Positions 32,614 through 46,615 of a stretch of 64,000 nt of DNA are shown piece after piece. A model generated the notes under the pieces. It searched no databases, was not told where the DNA came from, and saw only the letters and a list, made by a program, of their open reading frames with translations. Location: assembly GCA_009731375.1 (NCBI GenBank), contig BJOX01000010.1, positions 839,156 to 903,155 of the forward strand. The letters run 5' to 3'. Each line of letters starts with the position of its first letter. Position 1 is the stretch's first letter. The position numbers and the translations under genes are program-made. Source of the DNA: Paulinella micropora. Lineage: Eukaryota > Cercozoa > Imbricatea > Euglyphida.

Positions 32614-32916
32614 GGGAGGGAGAGAGAGAGTGAGAGATATATATATATATTTTTTTTATAGAGAGAGAGAGAGAGAGAGGACAGTGAATGGATAGATGGA
32701 TAGATAGAGATATAGATATAGATCTCGACCTCGCAGGCTACGTCTTTGGCGAAGAAGCTTGCGAGAGAGAGAGAGAGACACAGAGAGAGAGAGAGAGAGA
32801 GGGAGGGAGAGAGAGAGATAAGAGAAGAGAAGAGAGAGAGAGAGGACAGTGAAAATGATAGAGAGAAGAAGAGACGAAGAAGGAAAGAAAGAAGACAGAT
32901 AGACAGATACACACAC

Positions 32917-32989
<73 letters not shown>

Positions 32990-33000
32990 CCTCGCAGGCT
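32405..33000. repeat. (GA)n, (GATA)n and (TA)n with cassette family L
   Basis: CGCAGGCTACGTCTTTGGCG, then AA(G/A)AAGCTTG occurs three times (about 32543, 32735 and 32994), each time between (GA)n or (TA)n runs. Confidence 0.82.
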
Positions 33001-33022
33001 ACGTCTTTGGCGAAGAAGCTTG

Positions 33023-33168
33023 GCGGCGCCGGTCCGCCGGAAGAAAAAGGCAATTGAGGGTCCGCAGCCGGAACGACAATTAATTGCTATACAAACGAAA
33101 CGTACATGGTCCGCGCGGAAGAAAAAGGCAATGGAGCGGTCCGCGGCCGTAACGACAATTAATTGTTA
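33023..33168. repeat. 80-bp tandem duplication
   Basis: Two units starting GGTCCG, CGGAAGAAAAAGGCAAT, with GGTCCGC-GCCG and ACGACAATTAATTG following. Period about 80 bp. Confidence 0.8.
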
Positions 33169-33175
33169 TTCATAC

Positions 33176-33680
33176 TTATTCATACATACATACATAGATA
33201 CATACATACATACATACATACATGCATACATGCATACATACATACATACATGCATGCATACATGAATGCATGCATACATGCATACATGCATACATGCATA
33301 CATACATATACATACATGCATACATGCATACATACATACATACATACATACGTACGTACGTACGTACGTACGTACATACATACATACATACATACATACA
33401 TACATACATACATACGTACGTACATACGTACAGAATGCATACATGACACAAACATACATACATACATACATACATACATACATACATACATACGTACGTA
33501 ATACATAATACGTACATACATACATACATACATACATACATACATGCATGCATACATACATACATACATACATACATACATACATGCATGCATACATACA
33601 TACATACGTACATAATACATAATACGTACATACATACATGCATGCATACATACATACATACATACATACATACATACATG
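33176..33680. repeat. (TACA)n field with TACG and TGCA variants
   Basis: About 500 bases. TACG runs at 33350-33375 and 33410-33430. GTAATACATAATACGTA occurs twice (33496 and 33608). Confidence 0.95.
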
Positions 33681-33724
33681 ACCTCGGGCTGTGTGGTTAA
33701 GAGCAACTGACGCGCCTGGGACAA

Positions 33725-34790
33725 GAGGAGGAGGAGGAGGAGAGGGAGAGGAGGAGAAGATGAGGAGGAGGGAGAGGAGGAGGGAGAGGAGGAGGAGGAG
33801 AAAGAAGAGGGCGAGGAGGAGGAGGAGGAGGAGTAGGAGGAGGAGGAGGAGAAGGAGCAGGAGGAGGAGGAGGAGAAGGAGGAGAAGAAAGAGGAGAAGG
33901 AGGAGAAAGAGGAGGAGGAAGAGGAGGAGGAAGAGAAGGAGGAGAAGGAGAGGAAGGAGGAGGAGGGGGGGGGGGGGGGNNNNNNNNNNNNNNNNNNNNN
34001 NNNNNNNNNNNNNNNNNNNNNNNNNAAGAAGGAGAAGAAGAAGAAGAAAAAGAAGAAGGAGAAGAAGAAGAAAGAGGAGGAGGAGGAGAAGAAGAAGAAG
34101 AAAAAGAGAAGAAGAAGAAGAAGAAGAAGAAGAAGAAGAAGAAGAAGAAGAAGAAGAAGAAGAAGAAGAAGAAGAAGAAGAAAGGAGGAGGAGGAGAAGA
34201 AGAAGAAGAGAAGAAGAAGAAGAAGAAGAAGAAGAAGAAGAAGAAGAAGAAGAAGAAGAAGAAAGAGGAGAAGGAGGAGGAGGAGGAGGAGAAGAAGAAG
34301 AAGAAGAAGAAGAAAGGAGGAGGAGGAGGAGGAGGGAGGAGGAGGAGGAGGGAGGAGGAGGAGAAGAAGAAAAAGAAGGAGAAGAAGAAGAAGAAAAAGA
34401 AGAAGGAGAAGAAGAAGAAAGAGGAGGAGGAGGAGAAGAAGAAGAAGAAAAAGAGAAGAAGAAGAAGAAGAAGAAGAAGAAGAAGAAGAAGAAGAAGAAG
34501 AAGAAGAAGAAGAAGAAGAAGAAGAAGAAAGGAGGAGGAGGAGAAGAAGAAGAAGAGAAGAAGAAGAAGAAGAAGAAGAAGAAGAAGAAGAAGAAGAAGA
34601 AGAAGAAGAAAGAGGAGAAGGAGGAGGAGGAGGAGGAGAAGAAGAAGAAGAAGAAGAAGAAGAAGAAGAAGAAGAAGAAGAAGAAGGAGAAGGAGAAGAA
34701 GAAGAAGAAGAAGATGATGAAGAAGAAGGAGGAGGAGAAGGAGGAGGAGGAGAAGAAGAAGGTGGAGAAGGTGGAGAAAGGAGGAAAAGA
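33725..34790 (+). repeat. Purine-only tract (GGA/GAA)n, about 1.07 kb
   Basis: Almost no pyrimidine on the + strand. N gap 33980-34025 follows poly-G. 34026-34300 and 34374-34650 are near-identical (348-bp offset), including the variant order. Confidence 0.92.
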
Positions 34791-34799
34791 TTAAGATAT

Positions 34800-35095
34800 A
34801 TATATGTATATATAAACAGCAAAACAAAAACAACAAAAAGCCAAAATAAGAAAAAGAAATAATGCGCTCATCAAAAACAACAAGGGGAAACATAGCAACA
34901 ACGACAGCAGCAACAAGAAAAAGAGCAGCAACAAGAACGTAAGTAGATAGGTAGATAGGTGGATATGAAGGCAGATAGGGAAGTAGGGAGGTGGATAGGT
35001 AGATAGATATGAGACAGGCAGGTAGATAGGTAGATAGGTAGATAGAGAGATAGAGAGATAGAGAGATAGAGATAGAGAGAGAGAGAGAGAGAGAG

Positions 35096-35141
<46 letters not shown>

Positions 35142-35276
35142 GTCGAGACCTCGGCCCAGCTGAGAGAGGGGTCAATAGGACAGTCTACCACCTGACATGA
35201 GAGAGAGNNNNNNNNNNNNNNNNNNNAGGGAGGGAGAGAGAGAGAGAGATAGATAGAGAGAGAGAGAGAGAGAGAT

Positions 35277-35329
<53 letters not shown>

Positions 35330-35440
35330 AGGGTCAATAAGACAGTCAAACACCTGACATGAGATAGATAGATAGATAGATAGATAGATATGTATATAAA
35401 TGTAAATATATATGTATATATAGAGAGAGAGAGAGAGAAA
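34800..35440. repeat. (AAC)-rich, (GGTA)n, (GA)n and (GATA)n with small cassettes
   Basis: A cassette with GGGTCAATA-GACAGTC, ACCTGACATGAGA occurs at 35170-35205 and 35330-35365. N gap 35208-35226. Confidence 0.8.
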
Positions 35441-35471
35441 CATGCCTCACCGCTGCCTGGCTGTCCTTTCT

Positions 35472-35870
35472 CTTGCTTCAGTAACGGCTTCCATCGCCTC
35501 ACTACTGCCTTTCTATCCCTTATGTTGCCTCACTACTGCCTTTCTATCCCTTATGTTGCCTCACTACTGCCTTTCTACGCCGTTCATTTCCTCACTACTG
35601 CCTTCATGTCCCTTCCCGTTGCCTCACTACTGCCTTTCTACCCCTTATGTTGCCTTCCCCACTGCCTTCCCACGCTGTCTACTGCCTCACTACTGCCTCA
35701 CCACTGCCTTTCTACCGCTTATGTTGCCTCCCCACTGCCTTTCTACGCCGTCTACTGCCTCACTACTGCCTCACCACTGCCTTTCTACCCCTTACGTTGC
35801 CTCACCACTGCCTTTCTACGCCGTCTACTGCCTCACTACTGCCTTTATGTCCCTTCCCGTTAGCCTCCCT
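35472..35870. repeat. Minisatellite of about 31 bp, core TGCCTCACTACTGCC
   Basis: About 13 variable units (CTCACTACTGCCTTTCTAYC, CCTTATGTTGC). Reverse complement of the core is GGCAGTAGTGAGGCA, shared with the arrays at 45127 and 54480. Confidence 0.85.
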
Positions 35871-36059
35871 ACTCTCCCATCCACCTGTCCATCTATTTAC
35901 CTACCTACCTACTTTTTTATCTCTATTTCTCTCTTTCTCTATACGTCCATCTATCTGTCTGTCTGCCTGTCTATCTATATGTCTGTCTGTCTGTATCGAT
36001 ATATCCATGGATCAGCATACAACACACACACACATATATATATATTATATATATATATA

Positions 36060-36325
36060 CCTTCATGCGGAAGTGGCTGCTTGCCTGGGCTGGTCGGCCA
36101 TTGGGTTTGTCCGCCAAGGACAAATCGGCAACGGCAGCGGGCAGGACAGACAAAGAGAGGTGGTCCGGATCCGTCAGGACCATGAGATTCTTGGCATTGC
36201 CTTCATGCACGCATAAGTAGGAAAATTAAAGTCGTTCTGACAGTGGAAAGTTGAAATGAATACATCACCAGGCCAGATGATGATTTAGGTGAGAAAGACT
36301 TCTTATTCTAATTTATCTTATTGGC

Positions 36326-36330
<5 letters not shown>
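36060..36330 (+). other. Unique island, short open frame
   Basis: About 270 bp of unique DNA between (TA)n and (ATCT)n. ATG 36065 opens 51 codons (M-R-K-W-L-L-A-W-A-G-R) to TAG. No family recognised; it may be the body of another truncated element, since it runs into (ATCT)n at 36328. Confidence 0.35.
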
Positions 36331-36375
<45 letters not shown>

Positions 36376-36384
36376 ATATATATA

Positions 36385-36415
<31 letters not shown>

Positions 36416-36583
36416 GACAGTATTCTTGAGCTAGTTTGATCATTTTTACGCAAGCACTTTAAATGTACACACATAATAGATATGGCTGACTTATTTGGTG
36501 AGTTAGATAGATAGGGATGTTTGGTCTGTCAGCGCTGCATATATCCGAAGACATAGGCATCCATTGATAGATAGATAGATAGC

Positions 36584-36658
<75 letters not shown>

Positions 36659-36695
36659 GTGGGTAGGTGGGTAGGTAGGTAGGTAGGTAGGTAGG

Positions 36696-36776
<81 letters not shown>

Positions 36777-36933
36777 GGATATGATAGGTCTATCAGCGCT
36801 GCATATCCGAGGATATAGGCATCCCTTCACCCCGTCACCAGTTGGTGGCTGGGCAGCGGGCTGAAGATGGGCGCTAAGTCCCGGGTTTATGCAGTCTGAT
36901 GGTTCAACGCGATAGACAGACAGACAGACAGAC

Positions 36934-36995
<62 letters not shown>

Positions 36996-37024
36996 GTAGG
37001 TAGGTAGGTAGGTAGGTAGATAGG

Positions 37025-37068
<44 letters not shown>

Positions 37069-37090
37069 CATGCAGCGTCCAGAGACAGCC

Positions 37091-37154
<64 letters not shown>

Positions 37155-37158
37155 GTAT

Positions 37159-37194
<36 letters not shown>

Positions 37195-37204
37195 GTATAT
37201 AGAT

Positions 37205-37251
<47 letters not shown>

Positions 37252-37253
37252 TT

Positions 37254-37316
<63 letters not shown>

Positions 37317-37322
37317 GTAGCA
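36330..37322. repeat. (ATCT)n/(GATA)n field with family A cassettes
   Basis: (ATCT)n 36330-36415, then (GATA)n with family A cassettes at 36520-36566 and 36784-36912. On the minus strand both read towards CCTATGTCTTCGG (or TCCTCGG) ... GATAGACCAAACAT or similar, then (TATC)n. The second extends 75 bp further and resembles 42047-42148. Confidence 0.88.
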
Positions 37323-37720
37323 AGACAGACGTGGGGGTGTAAATGCATGATGGATGTAGGTAGAGAGATGCAAGAGTGTACTAGTAATGTATGTATGCAT
37401 GCATGCATGTATGTATGTATGTATGTATGTATGCATGTATGTATGTATGTATATATGTATGTGTGTATGTAGATGTAAATGCATGATGGATGTAGGTAGA
37501 GAGATGCATGAGTGTACTAGTAATGTATGTATCATGCATGTATGTATGTATGTATGTATGTATGTATGTATGTAGATGTAAATGCATGATGCATGTAGGT
37601 AGAGAGATGCATGAGTGTACTAGTAATTTATGTATGTATGTATGTATGTATGCATGTATGTATGTAGATGTAAATGCATGATGGATGTAGGTAGAGAGAT
37701 GCATGAGTGTACATGTATGT
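37323..37720. repeat. Cassette family M in (TATG)n
   Basis: GTAAATGCATGATGGATG, TAGGTAGAGAGATGCA, GAGTGTACTAGTAAT occurs four times (37337, 37470, 37567 and 37669), each followed by (TATG)n. Confidence 0.85.
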
Positions 37721-38035
37721 ATGTATGTATGTATGTATGTATGTATGTATGTATGTATATATCTATGTATGTATGTATGTACGTATGTATGTATGTATGT
37801 ATGTATGTATGTATGTATGTATGATGTATGTATGTATGTACGTATGTATGTATGTATGCATGTATGTATGTATGTATGTATGTATGCATGTGTATATGTA
37901 TGTGTATTATGCATGTATGTATGTATGTATGTATGTATGTAATGTATGTATGTATGTATGTATGTATACCTCCCCTGGCGGCGAGAAAGTGTCGTACATC
38001 ACCGCATGTATGTACGTATGAGATCTCGTATGTAC

Positions 38036-38066
<31 letters not shown>

Positions 38067-38830
38067 TGTATGTATGCATGTATGTATGCATGTATGTATG
38101 TATATATGTATGTATGTATGTACGTACGTGCGTGCGTATGTATGTATGTATGTATGTATGTATGTATGTATGTATGTATGTACGTATGTACGTATGTATG
38201 TATGTATGCATGTATGTATGTATGTATATATGTATGTATGTATGTATGCATGTATGTATGCATGTATGTATGCATGTATGTAATGTATGTATGTATGTAT
38301 GCATACCTCCCCAGGCGGCGAGAAAGTGTTGTACATCACCGCATGTATGTACGTACGTACATATGTATGTATGCATGCATGTATGTATGTATGTATGTCT
38401 GTATGTATGTATGTACGTATGTACGTATGTATGTATGTATGTATGTATGTATGTGTATGTATGTATGTATGTATGCATGTATGTAATTTATGTATGTATT
38501 TATGTATACCTCCCCAGGCGGCGAGAAAGTGTCGTACATCCCCGCATGTATGTACGTACGTATGTATGTATGTATGTATGTATGTATGTATGTATATATG
38601 TATGTATATATGTATGTATGTATGTATGTATGTAATGTATGTATGCATACCTCCCCAGGCGGCGAGAAAGTGTCGTACATCCCCGCATGTATGTACGTAT
38701 GTATGTATGTATGTACATGTATGCATGTATGTACGTATGTATGTAATGTATGCATGTATGTATGTATACCTCCCCAGGCGGCGAGAAAGTGTCGTACATC
38801 CCCGCAAGTCAGACTGGGATCGCCTGGCGA
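37721..38830. repeat. (TATG)n with cassette family N
   Basis: ACCTCCCCAGGCGGCGAGAA, AGTGTCGTACATCMCCGCA occurs five times (about 37968, 38306, 38509, 38649 and 38769), each between (TATG)n runs. The last runs on into unique DNA (AGACTGGGATCGCCTGGCG). Confidence 0.88.
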
Positions 38831-38831
38831 A

Positions 38832-39262
38832 CGTAAGATAACATAGATAACGTAGCGTAACGTAACGTAACGTAACGTAACCATAAACATAAACATAAAC
38901 ATAAACATGAACATAAACATAAACATAAACATAAACATAAATATGAACATTAACATTAACATAAACATTAAGATAACATATAACATAACATAACATAACA
39001 TAACATCATAAACATAAACACTAACATAAACATAAACATAACATAAACATAAACATAACGTAACATAACATAACATAACATAACATAACATAAACATGAT
39101 ATAAACATAACAAAACATAACAAAACATAACATAACATAGCATAACATAACATAAACATAACATAAACATAACATAAACATAACATAAACATAACCATAA
39201 ACATAACCATAAACATAACCATAAACATAAACATAAACATAAACGTAAACATAACATAAATA
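38832..39262. repeat. (TAACG)n, (ATAAAC)n and (ATAAC)n array
   Basis: Pentamer and hexamer blocks with sharp transitions: TAACG to 38880, ATAAAC to 38960, ATAAC/ATAAAC mixtures to 39262. Confidence 0.9.
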
Positions 39263-39289
39263 TAGAGATACATAGGTAGGTAGGTAGGT

Positions 39290-40589
<1,300 letters not shown>

Positions 40590-40600
<11 letters not shown>

Positions 40601-40850
40601 GGAGTTGGTAAGGAAGTTTAGTATTCGGTAAGGAATGTATGTATATATTTTCGCTAATAACTGTGATGTTACGTTGCCAGTGCATCGACTTGCGATTCTC
40701 CGCCTGTCTGTCTGTCTGTCTGTATGTATGTATGTATGTATGTATGTATGTATGAAGTGAAATTTTGGTATTTGGTAAGGAAGTTTGGCACATTGAATTA
40801 CAATTAACAATCATTTTGAGCGATTTGTTCTCTGCCAATGCGTGTTGCTT
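40590..40850. other. Unique island with a repeated short motif
   Basis: TTCGGTAAGGAA or TTTGGTAAGGAAGTTT occurs at 40625 and 40772, with GTTGGTAAGGAAGTTT at 40603. (TATG)n lies between. No ORF. Confidence 0.45.
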
Positions 40851-40867
40851 CTGGTAGTAGTAGTAGC

Positions 40868-40918
<51 letters not shown>

Positions 40919-40949
40919 GGTGGTGGTGGTAGTAGTAGTTGTAGTAGTA

Positions 40950-41018
<69 letters not shown>

Positions 41019-41020
41019 AC

Positions 41021-41091
<71 letters not shown>

Positions 41092-41130
41092 TAGTGGTGG
41101 TAGTGGTGGTGGTAGTAGTAGTAGTAGTAC

Positions 41131-41178
<48 letters not shown>

Positions 41179-41198
41179 GAGTAGTGGTAGTAGTGGTG

Positions 41199-41271
<73 letters not shown>

Positions 41272-41282
41272 AAGTAGAAGTA

Positions 41283-41328
<46 letters not shown>

Positions 41329-41471
41329 NNNNNNNNNNNNNNNNNNNNNNNNNNNNNNNNNNNNNNNNNNNNNNNNNNNNNNNNNNNNNNNNNNNNNNNN
41401 NNNNNNNNNNNNNNNNNNNNNNNNNNNNNNNNNNNNNNNNNNNNNNNNNNNNNNNNNNNNNNNNNNNNNNN

Positions 41472-41554
<83 letters not shown>

Positions 41555-41559
41555 CATCC

Positions 41560-41594
<35 letters not shown>

Positions 41595-41598
41595 AATA

Positions 41599-41669
<71 letters not shown>

Positions 41670-41715
41670 GTATTTATCTATCCATCCATCCATCCATCCA
41701 TCCATCCATCCATCC

Positions 41716-41797
<82 letters not shown>

Positions 41798-41843
41798 GCG
41801 CCCAAGCTTGTGCCGCGGCTGATAAGTATGTATGTTATGTATG

Positions 41844-41922
<79 letters not shown>

Positions 41923-41964
41923 GTAGACAGATAGGTAGACAGATAGGTAGACAGATAGGTAGAC

Positions 41965-42045
<81 letters not shown>

Positions 42046-42046
42046 T
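40851..42046. repeat. (TAG)n, gap, (ATCT)n then (GATA)n
   Basis: (TAG)n with TGG blocks to 41328, N 41329-41471, (ATCT)n to 41795, about 45 unique bases, then (GATA)n to 42045. The opposed ATCT and GATA runs could fold on each other. Confidence 0.93.
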
Positions 42047-42146
42047 GTTTGGTCTATCAGCTCTGCAAATCCGAAGACATAGGCGTTCATTCCACCCAGC
42101 CACCCAAAGGTGATTGGGCAGCAGGCTGGGGTTGGACGCTTGGTCC

Positions 42147-42150
<4 letters not shown>
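42047..42150 (-). repeat. Cassette family A, longest copy
   Basis: On the minus strand: a unique body, then CGCCTATGTCTTCGGA, GAGCTGATAGACCAAACATA, then (TATC)n. It matches 19378, 36520 and 36784. The layout resembles the 3' end of a non-LTR element sitting on (TATC)n. Confidence 0.75.
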
Positions 42151-42218
<68 letters not shown>

Positions 42219-42566
42219 TGACACCTTGAGCTGTTTGTTTTGTATCAGTTCCGAATGTAAGAAAGGCACTTTCGCTTGAAACACTTTTTCCTGTCGCTTA
42301 AAACCTAGCCATTCACCTGCCAATATTGTGTATGTATGTGTGTATGTGTGGATGTATGTATATATGTATATGTATGTATGGATGGATGGATGTATGTATG
42401 CATGTATGCGTGCATAGGTAGGTAGGTAAGTAGCTTGGTAGGTAGGTAGGTAGGTAAATAAGTAAGTAAGTAAATAAAGTAAGTAAGCAAGTAAGTAAGT
42501 ACAAGTATGTAATCTTATGTACGTATGTCTATCATGATTCTTATTACGTATTAGCTAACAAACCGA

Positions 42567-42598
<32 letters not shown>

Positions 42599-42872
42599 CA
42601 CAGAAAAAGCAAACAGCAGTAAAGCAACAACAGCAAAACAACAATAACAACAGCAACAACAGCAACAACAATATTCCCCTCCCCTTCCACGTCCCCAACA
42701 ACACACGCACACACACACACACAACAACACACACACACACACAAAAGGGGGGCAGGGGAAAGGGTTGGCTCCCTTGAGGTCCCAACTAACCAAAACAATC
42801 AACCAAGCAAGGAATCAACTAATTAACCACCCAACTAACCAACCAACCTTGTTTGCTTGTTTGCTTATATGT
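42151..42872. repeat. (GATA)n, (TATG)n, (GGTA)n and (CA)n with unique stretches
   Basis: Short arrays separated by 30-100-bp unique pieces (42218-42325, 42525-42560, 42660-42700, 42745-42870). No ORF supported. Confidence 0.75.
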
Positions 42873-42999
42873 TTATCGGTCACCTCCACAAAATGTGGTC
42901 AGGTTACCGATAAAACTACATATGCGGCGCGCCAAATTTGACGCGTTTTGCGGGCTCGCCGGCCCGGCTCGCCCGCAAAACACGTCAAATTTGTGGCTA
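42873..42999 (+). mobile_element. Foldback element, copy 1
   Basis: Two nested palindromes. 42873-42913 runs TTATCGGT...ACCGATAA with further pairing (ACCT, CAC) inside. 42934-42992 runs AAATTTGACG...CGTCAAATTT with GTTTTGCGGGC pairing with GCCCGCAAAAC around a GC-rich centre. The second copy at 51791-51926 has the same two hairpins in the opposite orientation. No coding capacity; a MITE-like foldback element is the likely class. Confidence 0.75.
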
Positions 43000-43378
43000 G
43001 CCCAATGCCTGGACCTGTGATGTCCGAGTACTCCAAGCTTTTATGTGCTATGGGAGAGACCTATTACAAGACAAACAGAAACACAAAATATATATTTAAG
43101 CACTATTCACAATTAACAACAAACCAACACACTAACCAGCGCAAAAACAACGGCGACGACGACAAAAACAACAAGAAAAACAAAAGCAAGAAGAAGAAGA
43201 AGCAGAAGAAGAAGAAGAAGAAGAAGAAGAAGAAGAAGAAGAAGAAGAAGAAGAAGAAGAAGAAGAACAAGAACAACAACGAAGACGTGGATCCACAAGA
43301 TGCAGAAAAACAAAAACGAAAAGGAAAACAAAAACAAAAACAAAAACAAAAACAAAAATAAAAACAAAAACAAAAAGA

Positions 43379-43431
<53 letters not shown>

Positions 43432-43530
43432 AGGAGAGAGAGAGAGAGAGGGGGGGGGGGGGGGGGGGGGGGGGGGAGGGGGGGAGAGGGGGGGGGGGGG
43501 GGGGGGGGGGGGGGAGAGGGAGGAGGAGGN
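43000..43530. other. Unique DNA, (AAC/GAA)n, (GA)n and poly-G up to a gap
   Basis: 43000-43140 is unique with no gene seen. Then AAC/GAA/AAAAC-rich repeats to 43378, (GA)n and poly-G to 43529. Confidence 0.75.
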
Positions 43531-44249
43531 NNNNNNNNNNNNNNNNNNNNNNNNNNNNNNNNNNNNNNNNNNNNNNNNNNNNNNNNNNNNNNNNNNNNNN
43601 NNNNNNNNNNNNNNNNNNNNNNNNNNNNNNNNNNNNNNNNNNNNNNNNNNNNNNNNNNNNNNNNNNNNNNNNNNNNNNNNNNNNNNNNNNNNNNNNNNNN
43701 NNNNNNNNNNNNNNNNNNNNNNNNNNNNNNNNNNNNNNNNNNNNNNNNNNNNNNNNNNNNNNNNNNNNNNNNNNNNNNNNNNNNNNNNNNNNNNNNNNNN
43801 NNNNNNNNNNNNNNNNNNNNNNNNNNNNNNNNNNNNNNNNNNNNNNNNNNNNNNNNNNNNNNNNNNNNNNNNNNNNNNNNNNNNNNNNNNNNNNNNNNNN
43901 NNNNNNNNNNNNNNNNNNNNNNNNNNNNNNNNNNNNNNNNNNNNNNNNNNNNNNNNNNNNNNNNNNNNNNNNNNNNNNNNNNNNNNNNNNNNNNNNNNNN
44001 NNNNNNNNNNNNNNNNNNNNNNNNNNNNNNNNNNNNNNNNNNNNNNNNNNNNNNNNNNNNNNNNNNNNNNNNNNNNNNNNNNNNNNNNNNNNNNNNNNNN
44101 NNNNNNNNNNNNNNNNNNNNNNNNNNNNNNNNNNNNNNNNNNNNNNNNNNNNNNNNNNNNNNNNNNNNNNNNNNNNNNNNNNNNNNNNNNNNNNNNNNNN
44201 NNNNNNNNNNNNNNNNNNNNNNNNNNNNNNNNNNNNNNNNNNNNNNNNN
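43530..44249. other. N gap
   Basis: 720 N between poly-G/(GGA) and (GA)n. Confidence 0.98.
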
Positions 44250-44291
<42 letters not shown>

Positions 44292-44299
44292 CGAGAGAG

Positions 44300-44332
<33 letters not shown>

Positions 44333-44386
44333 AATAGATATTTCTCTCTCTCTATCTCTCTATCTCTCTCTCTCTCTGAGATAGAT

Positions 44387-44429
<43 letters not shown>

Positions 44430-44640
44430 CACGAAGACGTTGGCCCACAAAAGATTCTTCGTCTGTAGATCAAGTGTATATATGTACAATATGTATCTAG
44501 TATAAACATACACACATGAATGCATACATACATACATATATTACATACATACATATATACATATATACATACATACATACATACATACATACATACATAC
44601 ATACATAAATACATACATACGTAAGATTTAAAACATACGT
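44250..44640. repeat. (GA)n, (TC)n, (GA)n and (TACA)n
   Basis: A (GA)n-(TC)n-(GA)n order at 44250-44425 gives a perfect potential hairpin. A short unique piece lies at 44427-44500, then (TACA)n. Confidence 0.9.
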
Positions 44641-44654
44641 AAGATTTAAACAGA

Positions 44655-45055
44655 TAAGATGAGAAGATAAGATAGGATAAGATAGGATAAGATAGGATAA
44701 GATAGGATGAGATAAGATAAGATAGGATAAGATAAGATAAGATAAGATAAGATAAGATAAGCTAAGCTAAGATAAGATAAGATGAGATAAGCTAAGCTAA
44801 GCTAAGCTAAGCTAAGATAAGATAAGATAAGATAAGATAAGATAAGATAAGATAAGATAAGATAAGATAAGATAAGATAAGATAAGATAAGATCAGTCAG
44901 ATCAGATCAGATCAGATCAGATAAGATAAGATCAGATAAGATAAGATAAGATAAGATAAGATAAGATAAGATAAGATCAGATCAGATCAGATCAGATAAG
45001 ATAAGATCAGATAAGATAAGATAAGTAAGATAAGATAAGATAGGATAAGATTGGA
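44655..45055. repeat. (GATAA)n pentanucleotide array with variant blocks
   Basis: About 80 units of GATAA. Runs of GATAG, GCTAA and GATCA occur as local blocks rather than scattered single changes. Confidence 0.95.
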
Positions 45056-45126
45056 CAATTCAAATAAGATACTCGGAGACGAAAAAGGCAACAGACAGTA
45101 GAGAGATATGTATGTATGTATGTATG

Positions 45127-45405
45127 TATGAGGAAAAAAAGCAATTGTGAGGAATAACAGGGAGGAAAAAGGCAATAGTAAGGCATTAGATGGAAGGAAA
45201 AGGCATAGTGAGGGATTAGAGGAAGAAAAAAGGCAATAGTGAGGCATAAGATGGAGTAAAAAGGCAATAGTGAGGGATTAGAGGAAGAAAAAGGCAATAG
45301 TGAGGCATTCGATGGAGGAAAAAGGCAATAGTGAGGGATTAGAGGAAGAAAAAGGCAATAGTGAGGCATTAGATGGAGGAAAAAGGCAATAGTGAGGAAA
45401 CAGCT
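45127..45405. repeat. Minisatellite of about 31 bp, core GGCAATAGTGAGGCA
   Basis: About nine units alternating GGCAATAGTGAGGCATTAGA, TGGAGGAAAAA and GGCAATAGTGAGGGATTAGA, GGAAGAAAAA. Its core is the reverse complement of the 35472 array core, with one base changed. Confidence 0.87.
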
Positions 45406-45420
45406 AGGAGGGAACGAGGA

Positions 45421-45441
45421 GACAGATAGATAGATAGATAA

Positions 45442-45510
<69 letters not shown>

Positions 45511-45620
45511 CTTGAATCTGGAGACATAGGTACTCCAGCATGTCGAAGAGCACGCCAGTGCAATACCTAGGATATGTATATATATATATTATACATATAT
45601 ATATATGTATAATATAAATG
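45421..45620. repeat. (GATA)n, unique island and (TA)n
   Basis: (GATA)n to 45510, a unique island to 45575 (CTCCAGCATGTCGAAGAGC), then (TA)n-rich DNA. Confidence 0.85.
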
Positions 45621-45780
45621 TATACATGTATGTATGTATGTTTATATGTATGTATGTATTTCGTGCATAATATATTCTCTTCCAACACACCTAGGAGATA
45701 TGTGTGTGTGTGTGTTGGAAGAGAATATATTATGTACGAAATACATACATACATATAAACATACATACATACATGTATAT
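45621..45780. ncRNA. Long near-perfect hairpin (possible small-RNA precursor)
   Basis: The left arm (45621-45690) and right arm (45711-45780) are reverse complements over about 70 bases, with one internal mismatch that would be a wobble pair in RNA (TTTCGTGCATA against TATGTACGAAA). The loop is about 20 bases (CTAGGAGATATGTG-type). Parts of the arms are unique sequence (TATATTCTCTTCCAACACAC), so pairing is not only due to simple repeats. Transcription is not shown; it may instead be an inverted duplication without function. Confidence 0.45.
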
Positions 45781-46131
45781 ATATACATACATTTCTATAT
45801 ATATACATATACATATATAATATAACTTTGTATATATATATATACATGTATATATACATATTATACATATATATAAAAATATATATGTATGTGTATATAT
45901 ATAGATATATAATATAACTTTGTAAATATATATATATGTATGTATGTATATGTATGCATATGTTTTTTTCATATATGCATTCTGCATGTAGGTATATATA
46001 AGAAGACATGCTTAAAAGGATATTAGATAGAGAGGCATTGAAAAAAACATTTTTTTATTCACTGATTCACTTATTTATTCAGGTATTCATGTATTCTGCA
46101 TGTAGGTAGACAGATAGATAGATAGACAGAT

Positions 46132-46197
<66 letters not shown>

Positions 46198-46244
46198 TGT
46201 TTAATCTATGGGCGTGGCGTAGCTTGAAAAGCCATTGATAGATC

Positions 46245-46293
<49 letters not shown>

Positions 46294-46379
46294 GTAGGTA
46301 GATAGATAGATAATTATATAGATAGATAGGTAGATAGGTAGGTAGGTAGGTAGGTAGGTAGATAGATAGATGGATAGAG

Positions 46380-46439
<60 letters not shown>

Positions 46440-46463
46440 TAAATGATTGATTGATAGATACAC

Positions 46464-46506
<43 letters not shown>

Positions 46507-46540
46507 CATTAGATAGACTTACACTGGCAAGAGGACGTTG
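45781..46540. repeat. (TA)n and (GATA)n with family B fragment
   Basis: (TA)n with ATAATATAACTTTGTA twice (45819 and 45909). A unique stretch lies at 46008-46105, then (GATA)n with a family B fragment at 46199-46232 (TTTAATCTATGGGCGTGGCG). Confidence 0.82.
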
Positions 46541-46582
46541 CCCCCTATCTCCAAAGCAGAGAAAACCTGCGACAACGCAATT

Positions 46583-46615
<33 letters not shown>

